64,000 nt of DNA from Gallionella sp. (GTDB lineage Bacteria > Pseudomonadota > Gammaproteobacteria > Burkholderiales > Gallionellaceae): the NCBI GenBank assembly GCA_030681375.1, contig JAUXWM010000042.1, positions 41,017 to 105,016 on the forward strand, written 5' to 3'. The notes below the pieces were generated by a model, which was given only the letters and a program-made list of their open reading frames with translations, was not told the DNA's origin and made no database searches. Each line of letters opens with the position of its first letter. Position 1 is the stretch's first letter. This document shows positions 18,772 through 27,867 of this stretch, piece after piece. A program made the translations under genes and the position numbers.

Positions 18772-21099
18772 ATGCGGTTCCGTCTTAAGCCTGTTGTCCT
18801 CACTTTATTGTGTACTTTCGCCCACCACGCCGTGGCTGAGGGTGTGCGGACGCAAAATCAGCCCGTGGTCACACCGCCGGTCAAGGAAGAACCCGTATTT
18901 ATCGAAGCGGATACGCTGACCGGCGACAAAAAAAATCATCTTGAGGCGAGCGGCAAGGTGATTTTGCTTAAGGCCAACCAGACTATACGGGCAGATCGCC
19001 TGACCTATGATCAGGAAACCGGCGATGTGAACGGTCTGGGTTCGGTCGTGGTGGAGCAGGAAGGCAGCACGATGAGCGGGCCGCACCTCAAGCTGAATAT
19101 GGAATCGCACGCCGGATTCATGGAGCAGCCGATTTTCTATCTGAAAGAAAATGACGGGCGCGGTTCCGGAGATATGCTGCACATTCAGGATCAGCAGCAC
19201 TACACGCTGGATAACGCAACCTATACCACCTGCCCTGCCGACGATCAGGACTGGCTGGTGAAAATGGGCAGCCTGGAAATAGACCGCGTTCAGCAGGTGG
19301 GCGTCGCCCGTCATGCCCGCGTGGAATTCATGGATGTCCCCATACTGTATTCGCCGTGGATGGATTTCCCCCTGGGCAGCCAGCGCAAAACCGGCTTCCT
19401 GGCGCCGATTGTCGGCGGCACGAGCAAGGGTGGCACTGAACTGACGCTGCCTTTTTACTGGGATGCCGCACCTAACCTCGATATGACTTTCGCACCCCGC
19501 GTCATGTCCAAGCGCGGACTGATGCTCAACAATGAGTTGCGCTACCTGCAGCCGGCTTATAGCGGCGAGCTGCATGCAGATGTTTTGCCCGGCGATGTAC
19601 TTACCAAGAGCAATCGCGCCCGTTTCGGCTTAAAGCATGCCCATAACCTGGGCGGCGGTTTTAACGGACAGATCAATTTCAACCGCGTCTCGGATAATGC
19701 CTACTACCGGGATCTGGCTGACGCGGTGAGCATCACTTCGCAGGTCAACCTGCTACAAGATGCCTCCCTGAGCTATGGTGCAGGCTGGTGGAACAGCAGC
19801 GCACGTGTGCAACGCTATCAGACCTTGCAGGATCCGCTCGCCCCCATCGCCGTGCCTTATGCGCGTTTACCTCAGTTCACCCTGAATGCCGCACAGAATT
19901 ATGCCGGTGCAAATGCTACTTTTGTCGGCGAATATGTCAGCTTCAGCCATCCGACTGCGCTGAACGGTCAGCGGCTGGTGGTCAATCCCGGCATCAGTTA
20001 CCCCCTGATTCGCGAACCGGCCTATTACCTTACGCCCAAGCTTTCCCTGCATGCCACCAGCTATGTGATGGGCGCCAACAATACAACGGCACTGCCGGAT
20101 GCATCGCGCATCTTGCCAATGCTGAGTGTGGATAGCGGGGCTGTCTTCGAGCGCGACCTCAACCTGCTGGGGAATAATTACCTGAATACACTGGAACCGC
20201 GCGCCTATTATGTGTATGTGCCCTATACCAACCAGAATCTGCTACCGGTTTACGATACGGCCCAGGCGCCCTTCAGCTTCACACAAATGTTCACGGAAAA
20301 CCGTTTTTTCGGCAATGACCGGGTCGGCGATGCCAATCAAGTCACGCTGGCTGTTATTTCGCGCTTTCTGGGACAGGATGATGGCACCGAACACTTGAAA
20401 CTCACGCTGGGTCAGCGTTTCAGCCTGAGCACGCCCCAGGTTAATCTGGTCGCGCCCACCACCACCAGAAACCAGTCAGATATTCTGCTGGCCGCATCGG
20501 GTCGCATAGGCGAGGCGTGGACATTCGACAGCGAACTGCAATACACACCCGGCCTGTCCAGGATGCAGCATTACAACATCATGGCGCGTTATCGCCCCGA
20601 GTCGGGCAAAGTGCTCAGCATGGGCTATCGTTATATCGGTGATTCACTGGGCGCCTTGATTCCCGGCATGGTCACTGCGACCGGAACGACTACCATCAAC
20701 GGGGTTATTTATCCTACGACAGGCGGGATACCTTACACTACGATAGGTGGGAGCAATTATTCTGTTGCCTCCCCCGGCTTGCGCCAGATAAATATTTCCG
20801 GACAATGGCCGCTGTCCAGTCGTTGGCATGCGGTAGGACAATGGAATTATTCTTTCCTGGATAACCGGCTTTTGAGCGGAATCGCCGGGCTGGAATACAA
20901 TCAAAGCTGCTGGATGTTAAGAGTGGTTGCGCATAGTTTTACTGTCGGCACGAATCAGACCAGCACGGGAGTATTTGTACAGCTCGAATTAAATGACCTG
21001 GTAAAAGTAGGTTCAGATCCCCTGATGTTGCTCAAACAAAGCGTGCCTGGTTACACCAAATTGAATGATAAACCCGCAAACAGCACGATTTTGCGTTAA
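18772..21099 (+). CDS. lptD: LPS-assembly outer membrane protein LptD
   Basis: LptD is the beta-barrel that, with LptE, inserts lipopolysaccharide in the outer leaflet. The 775 residues start with a signal peptide (MRFRLKPVVLTLLCTFAHHAVAE). An OstA/LptA-like N-domain follows (about 40-170; LTYDQETGDVNGLGSVVVEQ), then the 26-strand barrel (GSQRKTGFLAP, MLNNELRYLQP). Family cysteines include TTCPADDQDW and YNQSCWMLR. It begins the run lptD-surA-pdxA-rsmA, a gene order shared with E. coli. Confidence 0.96.
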   Translation: MRFRLKPVVLTLLCTFAHHAVAEGVRTQNQPVVTPPVKEEPVFIEADTLTGDKKNHLEASGKVILLKANQTIRADRLTYDQETGDVNGLGSVVVEQEGSTMSGPHLKLNMESHAGFMEQPIFYLKENDGRGSGDMLHIQDQQHYTLDNATYTTCPADDQDWLVKMGSLEIDRVQQVGVARHARVEFMDVPILYSPWMDFPLGSQRKTGFLAPIVGGTSKGGTELTLPFYWDAAPNLDMTFAPRVMSKRGLMLNNELRYLQPAYSGELHADVLPGDVLTKSNRARFGLKHAHNLGGGFNGQINFNRVSDNAYYRDLADAVSITSQVNLLQDASLSYGAGWWNSSARVQRYQTLQDPLAPIAVPYARLPQFTLNAAQNYAGANATFVGEYVSFSHPTALNGQRLVVNPGISYPLIREPAYYLTPKLSLHATSYVMGANNTTALPDASRILPMLSVDSGAVFERDLNLLGNNYLNTLEPRAYYVYVPYTNQNLLPVYDTAQAPFSFTQMFTENRFFGNDRVGDANQVTLAVISRFLGQDDGTEHLKLTLGQRFSLSTPQVNLVAPTTTRNQSDILLAASGRIGEAWTFDSELQYTPGLSRMQHYNIMARYRPESGKVLSMGYRYIGDSLGALIPGMVTATGTTTINGVIYPTTGGIPYTTIGGSNYSVASPGLRQINISGQWPLSSRWHAVGQWNYSFLDNRLLSGIAGLEYNQSCWMLRVVAHSFTVGTNQTSTGVFVQLELNDLVKVGSDPLMLLKQSVPGYTKLNDKPANSTILR

Positions 21100-21112
21100 T
21101 TAATCCTAAGAG

Positions 21113-22447
21113 ATGACTATGTCAACAATCAAATTATCTGTTTTTCTCAGTGCGGCCTTGCTTGCTGCGTCACCTGTCCTGGCTGCCGAACAACAGACTA
21201 TCGACCCGCAGCAACAGGTGGCGATGATAGATTCCGTCGCCGCAGTGGTTAATGACGATGTGATAACCCGCCATGAGCTGGACGTGAGGTTGAACACAAT
21301 CATCAGCCAGTTGCGCAAACAGGGAACACCGCTGCCGGAAGCGGGCGTGCTGGAGAAGCAGGTGCTCGAACGCATGATTACCGAAATGCTACAGGCGCAA
21401 TACGCGAAAGAGAGCGGGTTGCGCGTGGATGATGCGCAACTGGATCTGGCTATAACGCGTATCGCCCAACAGAATAATTTCCCTACCCTGGCCGAATTCC
21501 TGAACAAACTTGAGGCTGAAGGCATCAATATCAAAAAGTTTCGCGAAGAAATACGCAGCGAAATAGTGACTACGCGTTTGCGGGAGCGCGAAGTCGAAAG
21601 CAAGCTGATCATCAGCGATATCGAGGTGGATAATTACCTGGCCAACAAGGCTAAAATGGGTACGGGAAATGAGGAATATCATCTCGCCCATATCCTGGTG
21701 GTTGTGCCCGAACAGGCCAGTGCCGATAAAATCAGCGCGGCACGCGACCGCGCCAAGCAAGCACTGACGCAACTTGCAGATGGCGCAAATTTTGCACAGG
21801 TGGCGGCCGGCTCCTCCGATGCGAAGGACGCTTTACAGGGCGGCGATCTGGGCTGGCGGCCCGGAGATCGCATTCCACCGATGTTCCTGAACGAATTACA
21901 GACGCTCAAGCCCGGTCAGAATACGGCGGTCTTGCGCAGCCCCAGCGGTTTTCACATTCTCAAGCTGATCGAAAAACGCAGCGGCAGCGCGCCGGTGGTG
22001 ATTACGGAAACCCACGCGCGCCACATTCTGATCAAAACCAGTGAAATCGTTGCGCCGGCCGAAGCCAAAAAACGCATCATGGAAATCATGCAGCGCATCG
22101 ATGGCGGCGCCGGTTTTGCGGAACAGGCCAAACGCTATTCTCAGGATGGCAGCGCACAGCAAGGCGGCGATCTGGACTGGCTGTCTCCCGGACAGACCGT
22201 ACCCGGCTTTGAAGAGGCGATAAACAAATTGCAAATCGGTGAAATCGGCATGGTGCAGACCCAGTTCGGCTGGCACCTGATTCAGGTGCTGGAACGGCGC
22301 AATACCGATGTCAGCGTGCAGCAGCAACGTCAGCAGGCGCGTATTTCCATAGGCACATTCAAATCCGAAGAGCTCTATCAGGACTGGTTGCGTCAACTGC
22401 GTGACCGTGCGTTTGTTGAGTACCGTCTCGAAAATGAGCTGAAATAA
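21113..22447 (+). CDS. surA: Periplasmic peptidyl-prolyl isomerase/chaperone SurA
   Basis: SurA delivers outer-membrane proteins such as LptD to the Bam complex. The 444-residue protein has a signal peptide (cleavage after PVLAA near residue 25) and a SurA N-domain (VNDDVITRHELDVRL). Two parvulin domains follow: the first around EEYHLAHILVVVPEQ, the second around ETHARHILIKTSE with GGDLDWLSPGQTVPGFEEA. An ATG at 21,119 with AAGAG upstream is an alternative start two codons in. It sits 13 bases behind lptD. Confidence 0.95.
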   Translation: MTMSTIKLSVFLSAALLAASPVLAAEQQTIDPQQQVAMIDSVAAVVNDDVITRHELDVRLNTIISQLRKQGTPLPEAGVLEKQVLERMITEMLQAQYAKESGLRVDDAQLDLAITRIAQQNNFPTLAEFLNKLEAEGINIKKFREEIRSEIVTTRLREREVESKLIISDIEVDNYLANKAKMGTGNEEYHLAHILVVVPEQASADKISAARDRAKQALTQLADGANFAQVAAGSSDAKDALQGGDLGWRPGDRIPPMFLNELQTLKPGQNTAVLRSPSGFHILKLIEKRSGSAPVVITETHARHILIKTSEIVAPAEAKKRIMEIMQRIDGGAGFAEQAKRYSQDGSAQQGGDLDWLSPGQTVPGFEEAINKLQIGEIGMVQTQFGWHLIQVLERRNTDVSVQQQRQQARISIGTFKSEELYQDWLRQLRDRAFVEYRLENELK

Positions 22448-23467
22448 GTGTATGCCCAAAACGCACCGCTGGTCATCACGGCGGGAGAACCGGCGGGCAT
22501 AGGCCCAGAACTGTGTGTCCAGCTTGCTGCGAGCGGAATCGTTGTCATTGCCGACAAGCATCTGCTGCAGCAACGCGCGCAACAGCTCGGCATCGATCTG
22601 GAGATTCGCGAGTGGGACAAAACCGCCACGGCTGACGTCCGCATTCCCACTGACCACTCACCACTGACTACTCACCACTCACTATCCGTCATCCACGTTC
22701 CGCTTGCCGCGCCCTCCCAGGCCGGCGTGCTGAATGCGGCCAACAGCGACTACGTGCTGGCGACGCTACGCCGGGCCGTGCAAGGTTGTCAGTCGGGCGA
22801 ATTTTCCGGCATGGTGACGGCACCGGTGCACAAAGGCATCATCAACGATGCCGGGATTCCATTTACCGGACATACCGAATTTTTAGCCGAACTAACCCGG
22901 ACGCCGCAGGTGGTGATGATGCTGGTCGGCGGCGGAATGCGGGTGGCACTGGCCACAACACATCTGCCCTTGCGTGAGGTGGCGGATGCGATCACTGCGC
23001 CGCTGCTGGAAGACGTGTTACGCATTCTTCATCGCGACTTGCAGCAGCGCTTCGGCATCGCGCAGCCGCGCATACGGGTGGCGGGCCTGAATCCGCACGC
23101 GGGCGAAGGCGGGCATATGGGGCGCGAAGAGATCGAAGTGATGATACCGGTGCTCGACAAGCTGCGCGCAGCAGGGATGAATGTCAGCGTGCCACTGCCT
23201 GCCGATACCTTGTTTACGCCCGACAAGCTGGCGCAATGCGACTGCGTGCTCTCCATGTATCACGATCAGGGCTTGCCGGTGCTGAAACACGCGAGTTTCG
23301 GCCAGGGGGTGAATGTCACGCTGGGCCTGCCCATCATCCGCACCTCGGTGGATCACGGCACTGCGCTGGAATTGGCCGGAACGGGCAAGGCCGACAGCGG
23401 CAGCCTGCTGGAAGCGATCAAGCTCGCAGCACAGATGGCTCGATACGAAAGCGTTCACCATGCATAA
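22448..23467 (+). CDS. pdxA: 4-hydroxythreonine-4-phosphate dehydrogenase
   Basis: PdxA catalyses an NAD-dependent step of pyridoxal phosphate synthesis. Its 339 residues include [42 protein letters not shown] (metal His), [11 protein letters not shown] and [16 protein letters not shown]. The start is GTG at 22,448, directly abutting the surA stop. An in-frame heptamer array at 22,647-22,681 encodes [12 protein letters not shown] in the loop before [11 protein letters not shown]. The 3' end overlaps rsmA by 8 bases. Confidence 0.94.
   Translation: MYAQNAPLVITAGEPAGIGPELCVQLAASGIVVIADKHLLQQRAQQLGIDLEIREWDKTATADVRIPTDHSPLTTHHSLSVIHVPLAAPSQAGVLNAANSDYVLATLRRAVQGCQSGEFSGMVTAPVHKGIINDAGIPFTGHTEFLAELTRTPQVVMMLVGGGMRVALATTHLPLREVADAITAPLLEDVLRILHRDLQQRFGIAQPRIRVAGLNPHAGEGGHMGREEIEVMIPVLDKLRAAGMNVSVPLPADTLFTPDKLAQCDCVLSMYHDQGLPVLKHASFGQGVNVTLGLPIIRTSVDHGTALELAGTGKADSGSLLEAIKLAAQMARYESVHHA
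22647..22681. repeat. Heptanucleotide tandem repeat (5 units) inside pdxA
   Basis: Five 7-mers CCACTGA, CCACTCA, CCACTGA, CTACTCA and CCACTCA run without interruption. They encode a Thr/His/Ser-rich stretch that is absent from other PdxA proteins as far as can be recalled. Confidence 0.8.
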
Positions 23468-24236
23468 AGCCAAAAAGAAATTCGGCCAGAATTTTCTGGT
23501 AGATGAAAATATTATTGCCGACATCATCGGCGCAATCCGCCCGGAAGCAGACGATAATCTGGTGGAAATCGGCCCGGGTCTGGGCGCGCTGACGCGACCG
23601 CTGCTCAAACGTCTGAAGCGATTGCATGTGGTGGAAATAGACCGCGACATCATCGCGCGCCTGGAAAACGACTACCCTCAGCCCAATGCCAAACTGGTGA
23701 TACATGCCGGAGACGCGCTGAAATTTGATCTCGCCACGCTGGATGCACCGCTGCGCATCGTCGGCAATCTGCCCTACAACATCTCCTCGCCGCTGTTGTT
23801 TCACTTCTCCGACTATGCCGCGCGCATCACCGACATGCACTTCATGCTGCAAAACGAAGTGGTCGAACGCATGGTAGCCGAACCCTCCACACCCGCTTAT
23901 GGACGGCTGTCCGTGATGCTGCAATACCGTTTTTTCATGGAAAAACTGCTGGATGTGCCGCCGGAATCGTTCCGTCCCGCGCCCAAGGTCAATTCCGCCA
24001 TCGTGCGCATGATTCCACTGCCGGCCGGCGAGATTCAGGTGAAGAATACAGTGTTGTTCGCTCAGATAGTCGCTGCCGCCTTCGGCCAGCGACGCAAGAC
24101 ATTGCGCAACACGCTGCGCAGTTTTTTGAATGAAGCCGGATTTGAACAACTGGGCATCAATCCCCAGTTGCGCGCGGAAAATCTGTCGGTAACTGAGTTT
24201 TCCAGGATAGCCGCGTTTCTGGATGCGCAGGCTTAA
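23460..24236 (+). CDS. rsmA: 16S rRNA dimethyladenosine transferase (KsgA)
   Basis: RsmA dimethylates A1518 and A1519 of 16S rRNA. The 258-residue protein starts [19 protein letters not shown], with SAM-motif [13 protein letters not shown], catalytic [12 protein letters not shown], and the C-terminal helical domain ([12 protein letters not shown]). The start at 23,460 overlaps pdxA by 8 bases; the longer open frame upstream is pdxA in another frame. Last gene of the lptD operon. Confidence 0.96.
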   Translation: MHKAKKKFGQNFLVDENIIADIIGAIRPEADDNLVEIGPGLGALTRPLLKRLKRLHVVEIDRDIIARLENDYPQPNAKLVIHAGDALKFDLATLDAPLRIVGNLPYNISSPLLFHFSDYAARITDMHFMLQNEVVERMVAEPSTPAYGRLSVMLQYRFFMEKLLDVPPESFRPAPKVNSAIVRMIPLPAGEIQVKNTVLFAQIVAAAFGQRRKTLRNTLRSFLNEAGFEQLGINPQLRAENLSVTEFSRIAAFLDAQA

Positions 24237-24267
24237 CGCGCCTGGGCTAGGCTAGATAAAACTGTCC

Positions 24268-25524
24268 TCAGCCCGCCTCGCGCGGCGCTTCATTCCACGG
24301 TGCCACCTTCAGCAGCAACAGCATTCCCGGCACGGCCAGCGCCGCGCACAGCAGGAAAAACCCGCCCCAGCCCATAGACTCGACCAGCCAGCCGGTAGCC
24401 GCGTTAGCGAAGGTGCGCGGTATCGCCATTAAACTGGTGAACAGCGCGAACTGCGTGGCCGTATAAGCCGGGTGTGTGCTGCGGGCGATGAAGGCGACGA
24501 AGGCCACCGTGCCCAGGCCCACGCCCAGCGCTTCCAGACCAATCACCACAGCCAGCTGGGTGCGCTCCAGCGCGCCGATCTCGCTGTGATAGCCGATGGA
24601 GGCCAGCCAGGCGAAACCGAAAATGGACAACAGCTGCACTACGCCAAACAGCCACAGCGCACGGTTGATGCCTATCTTAACCATCCACAGGCCGCCCAGC
24701 ATGCCGCCGATCACCGCAGGCCACAGCCCGGCATTCTTGGCAATCAGGCCGATATCCGTCTTGGAGAAACCCATGTCCAGATAGAACGGCGTAGCCAGCG
24801 CGGTACACATGCTGTCGCCCAGCTTGTAAAACAGCAAAAAGGCCAGAATCAACAGCGCACTGCGCCAGCCCTGCCGGTTGATAAATTCGCGGAACGGCTC
24901 GATGACCGCGTCACGCAAGGTCTTGGGTGCGGCGGCGATCTGCGGCTCGCGTATCATCAGCGTCATCGCAATGCCGGGCAGCATGAACAGGGCGGTGATG
25001 ATAAACACCAGATCCCAGGGCAGGAAATCGGCCAGTATCAGCGACAGCGAACCGGGCACCAGACCTGCAATGCGATAGGCGTTGACGTGCACCGCATTGC
25101 CCAGACCCAGCTCGGCATCAGACAGCAATTCACGCCGGTACGCATCCAGCACGATGTCCTGCGTAGCGCCCAGTACCGCCAGCAACGTCGCCATCCAGGC
25201 GATGGTAGCCAGATCGCTGGTCGGCGAAAAACCGCCCATCATCGCGATGACCGCCAGCAGCCCGACTTGGGTCAGCACCATCCAGCCGCGCCGCCGTCCC
25301 AAAAACGGCAAGGCATAACGGTCCAGGAAGGGCGACCAGATAAACTTCCAGGTGTAGGGAAACTGGATCAGCGCGAACAAACCGATGGTCTTGAGATCAA
25401 CATGCTCGCTGCGCAACCAGGCCGGCATAAGGTTGAACAGCAGATACAACGGCAAACCGGAAGCGAAACCGGTGAACACGCAAATCAGCATGCGGCGAGT
25501 GAACAACTGCGCGAGGACGCTCAT
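24268..25524 (-). CDS. ampG: AmpG-type anhydromuropeptide permease (MFS)
   Basis: A 418-residue, 12-TM major facilitator. RMLICVFTGFASGLPLYLLFN, KFIWSPFLDRYALPFLGRRRGW and GATQDIVLDAYRRELL are AmpG-family signatures. AmpG imports GlcNAc-anhydroMurNAc peptides released by lytic transglycosylases. With amgK and murU 6-7 kb away it would supply the recycling pathway. It overlaps metW by 4 bases, an odd operon partner for a peptidoglycan recycling gene. Confidence 0.88.
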   Translation of the reverse strand: MSVLAQLFTRRMLICVFTGFASGLPLYLLFNLMPAWLRSEHVDLKTIGLFALIQFPYTWKFIWSPFLDRYALPFLGRRRGWMVLTQVGLLAVIAMMGGFSPTSDLATIAWMATLLAVLGATQDIVLDAYRRELLSDAELGLGNAVHVNAYRIAGLVPGSLSLILADFLPWDLVFIITALFMLPGIAMTLMIREPQIAAAPKTLRDAVIEPFREFINRQGWRSALLILAFLLFYKLGDSMCTALATPFYLDMGFSKTDIGLIAKNAGLWPAVIGGMLGGLWMVKIGINRALWLFGVVQLLSIFGFAWLASIGYHSEIGALERTQLAVVIGLEALGVGLGTVAFVAFIARSTHPAYTATQFALFTSLMAIPRTFANAATGWLVESMGWGGFFLLCAALAVPGMLLLLKVAPWNEAPREAG

Positions 25525-26126
25525 ACCCCGCGCTGGAAGCGGTACACCGCCGTACTGCCGAGGAGGTTGGGCAACAGGCCCACTTCACGTCCGCCGGTCA
25601 TCACGCTGCGCGCGGTGACGCTGACGCAGTATTTACGGCAAAAACTTTCGAAGTCGTTCAACGTACACAGATGCACGTTGGGCGTGTCATACCACTGGTA
25701 GGGCAATTCACTCGACACCGGCATATTACCCAGCACGACATTGAGACGGCTTTTCCAGTAGCCGAAATTAGGGAAGCTGACGATGCCTTCGCGCCCGACG
25801 CGCAGCATCTCCTGTATCAGCGGCTCGGTATGGCGCGTGGCTTGCAGGGTCTGCGACAGGATGACGAAATCGAAAGCGTTGTCCTCGAAATCGGACAGGC
25901 CGGCTTCCAGATCATTCTGAATCACGTTCACGCCGTTGGCGATGCACGACACGATATCTATATCGCTGATTTCCACGCCATAGCCGCGAACTGCGCGTGT
26001 TTCCTTGAGATAGCGCAGCAAACTGCCATCGCCGCAGCCCAGATCCAGCACCGATGCCCCCTTGGGTATCCATGCGGCAATGGCCGCGAAATCCGGACGC
26101 GCCGCGGTGAGTAATACATCGCTCAT
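25521..26126 (-). CDS. metW: Methionine biosynthesis protein MetW
   Basis: A 201-residue class I methyltransferase-fold protein with [18 protein letters not shown] as SAM-binding motif and [17 protein letters not shown]. MetW is almost always paired with MetX and is required for its full activity in some bacteria. It overlaps metX by 4 bases and ampG by 4 bases. Confidence 0.93.
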   Translation of the reverse strand: MSDVLLTAARPDFAAIAAWIPKGASVLDLGCGDGSLLRYLKETRAVRGYGVEISDIDIVSCIANGVNVIQNDLEAGLSDFEDNAFDFVILSQTLQATRHTEPLIQEMLRVGREGIVSFPNFGYWKSRLNVVLGNMPVSSELPYQWYDTPNVHLCTLNDFESFCRKYCVSVTARSVMTGGREVGLLPNLLGSTAVYRFQRGV

Positions 26127-27256
26127 GCCGACACCTCCCGGCTCACATTGGCAAGATAGGCGCGCATCACATCGAAGTAATGCGGGTGATCCATCAGGAA
26201 GGAGTCGTGACCATGCGTGGAAGTGATCTCCGCGTAACTGACATTGCGCCGGTTATGCAGCAAAGGCCGCACAATCTCGCGCGAACGCTGTGGCGAGAAA
26301 CGCCAGTCGGTAGTGAACGAAATCACCAGAAAATCAGACTTGGCGCGCGCGAAGCCACGGTTCAAGTCGCCGCCGGAATCATGCGACGGGTCAAAATAGT
26401 CCAGCGCCTTGGTCATCAGCAGATAGGTATTGGCATCGAAATAAGCCGCAAATTTGTCGCCCTGATAGCGCAGATAGGATTCGATCTGGAATTCCACATC
26501 GTAGCCGTAGTTGAATTTTTCGGTGCGCAGAGTGCGTCCAAATTTGTCCGCCATCGCATCATCCGACAAATAGGTTATGTGTCCGAGCATGCGCGCCAGA
26601 CGCAGCCCGCGCGTCGGCACCACACCGTGCTGGTAATAGTCGCCTCCGTGGAAATCGGGGTCGGTCAGAATGGCGTTGCGCGCCACATCATTGAAGGCGA
26701 TGTTCTGCGCGGTGAGACGCGGTGCGCAGGCGATGGCCAGCACATGACGCACACGTTCAGGGTAAGCCAGTGACCATTGCAGCGCCTGCATCCCGCCCAG
26801 GCTGCCGCCAATGACCGCCGCGAATTGTTGAATGCCGAAACGGTCGGCGAGCCTGGCCTGCGACTCGACCCAGTCTTCCACGGTAACCATCGGAAAACTC
26901 GCGCCATAAGGCGATCCGGTTTCCGGATTGATAGAAGACGGCCCGGTTGACCCGTGGCAACCGCCTAAATTATTCAGGCCGATCACAAAGAAATTATCCG
27001 TGTTGATCGGCTTGCCGGGGCCGACCATATTGTCCCACCAGCCGACATTCTTGGGTTCATCGGCGTAATGACCCGCCACATGATGATGGCCGGAAAGCGC
27101 GTGACAGATCAGGATGGCGTTGGACTTGTCGGCATTCAGCGTGCCATAGGTCTCATACATCAGCTCGTAGCGCGGCAACACCGCACCGCTGCGAAAGGTC
27201 AGCGGTGTATCAAACAATGCGCGTTGCGCAGTAACGATGCCTACAGAATTGGCCAA
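26123..27256 (-). CDS. metX: Homoserine O-acyltransferase
   Basis: An alpha/beta-hydrolase acyltransferase of about 377 residues that activates homoserine for methionine synthesis. The nucleophile elbow is [12 protein letters not shown] (Ser), the His motif is [10 protein letters not shown], and oxyanion-side [11 protein letters not shown] is present. Whether the acyl donor is succinyl- or acetyl-CoA cannot be read off. The start is placed at TTG 27,256: GGAG lies at the proper 5-base spacing, while the longer frame to 27,340 runs back through the terminator and the SAM-II aptamer. It is regulated by that leader. Confidence 0.93.
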   Translation of the reverse strand: MANSVGIVTAQRALFDTPLTFRSGAVLPRYELMYETYGTLNADKSNAILICHALSGHHHVAGHYADEPKNVGWWDNMVGPGKPINTDNFFVIGLNNLGGCHGSTGPSSINPETGSPYGASFPMVTVEDWVESQARLADRFGIQQFAAVIGGSLGGMQALQWSLAYPERVRHVLAIACAPRLTAQNIAFNDVARNAILTDPDFHGGDYYQHGVVPTRGLRLARMLGHITYLSDDAMADKFGRTLRTEKFNYGYDVEFQIESYLRYQGDKFAAYFDANTYLLMTKALDYFDPSHDSGGDLNRGFARAKSDFLVISFTTDWRFSPQRSREIVRPLLHNRRNVSYAEITSTHGHDSFLMDHPHYFDVMRAYLANVSREVSA

Positions 27257-27270
27257 AGCAGCTCCACAAT

Positions 27271-27302
27271 AAAAAACCCGCTCAGCTTCTGCCAAAACGG
27301 GT
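27271..27302 (-). terminator. Intrinsic terminator in the metX leader
   Basis: On the minus strand ACCCG and CGGGT pair around an inner GGC-AGAA-GCU hairpin and are followed by six T residues, 15 bases before the metX TTG. Placed after the SAM-II aptamer, it would act as the expression platform. Confidence 0.75.
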
Positions 27303-27303
27303 C

Positions 27304-27360
27304 TCCACGCTTTAGCTGGAATGTTTAACGTGCCCCGCAAGCTGATGTCAAATCGGCACG
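27304..27360 (-). promoter_or_regulatory. SAM-II riboswitch aptamer upstream of metX
   Basis: The minus strand reads a 6-bp P1 stem CGTGCC/GGCACG. Its loop holds GATTTG and GCTTGC, and it is followed by GTTAAACA and AGCTAAAG, the order and sequence of the conserved SAM-II (metA/metX-type) aptamer whose 3' strand forms a pseudoknot with the loop. It ends about 48 bases before the metX start with a terminator between. SAM binding is expected to shut off metX-metW. Confidence 0.85.
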
Positions 27361-27439
27361 AAGCGAAGTTTCCACGTTTTGACGGCGCCTGTCAATTTAC
27401 TGGCGCATACAACCCGGCCATTCGCCTGTCCACAGTGGT

Positions 27440-27784
27440 CTATTTCGGCGTCAGTGCCTCGCCCTGAAAGTCGATCCCCGCCCAACCCGTCGTCATGAAG
27501 CGGCGGATATTCTGATGATCCGTGCCTTGCGGGTGTTTGAGCACATCGTCGCGATAATAGACGCCGAAGCAATGCAGGGTTTGTTGCGGTGACAGGCCAT
27601 GCAAGCGTGCAAACGAAAAAATCTTGCACGAACCTGAATTCTGCCCCGCCTCGCTCACCAGACCGCCGTTGCTGAATGTAGTCGGTGTAAAGTCGTACAG
27701 TGATTCGATGAGCGCAATGACCTCATTGAAAGCGATACTGTCAGGCGCGTCGTTCAGATTTTTCAATAAAACTTTTAAATTCAT
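27440..27784 (-). CDS. HopJ type III effector family protein
   Basis: A 114-residue protein matching the HopJ family (FNEVIALIESLYDFTPTTFSNG, GSCKIFSFARLHGLSP, TLHCFGVYYRDDVL, NIRRFMTTGWAGIDF). The Pseudomonas syringae member was annotated as an effector, but the family is widespread in free-living bacteria without type III secretion, so an ordinary cytosolic role is likelier. It stands alone between metX and ptsI; a repeat copy follows upstream at 27,803. Confidence 0.8.
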   Translation of the reverse strand: MNLKVLLKNLNDAPDSIAFNEVIALIESLYDFTPTTFSNGGLVSEAGQNSGSCKIFSFARLHGLSPQQTLHCFGVYYRDDVLKHPQGTDHQNIRRFMTTGWAGIDFQGEALTPK

Positions 27785-27802
27785 AGAATTACCAATATTT
27801 CA

Positions 27803-27865
27803 TGTAGGGTGGGCATCGTTGCCCACGCGTTGCGGCATTGGTGTGCAGTGCCTGCCCACCCTACC
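27803..27865. repeat. Palindromic GTAGGGTGGGCA element, copy B
   Basis: Begins TGTAGGGTGGGCATCG and ends CCTGCCCACCCTACC, with GTTGCCCACGCG in the middle. It fills the gap between the hopJ-like gene and ptsI and is the shortest of the three copies in the window. Confidence 0.8.
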
Positions 27866-27867
27866 GG

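Noticed and set aside
24472..25701. A 409-codon open frame on the plus strand opposite ampG and metW
   Set aside because: Its translation is rich in His, Gln and Arg without any domain, and the opposite strand encodes clear AmpG and MetW families. It is an antisense by-product of GC-rich codon use.
27257..27340. metX start at ATG 27,340
   Set aside because: This would place the SAM-II aptamer's 3' part and the terminator inside the coding sequence; MetX proteins begin near the TTG at 27,256, which has a GGAG site.
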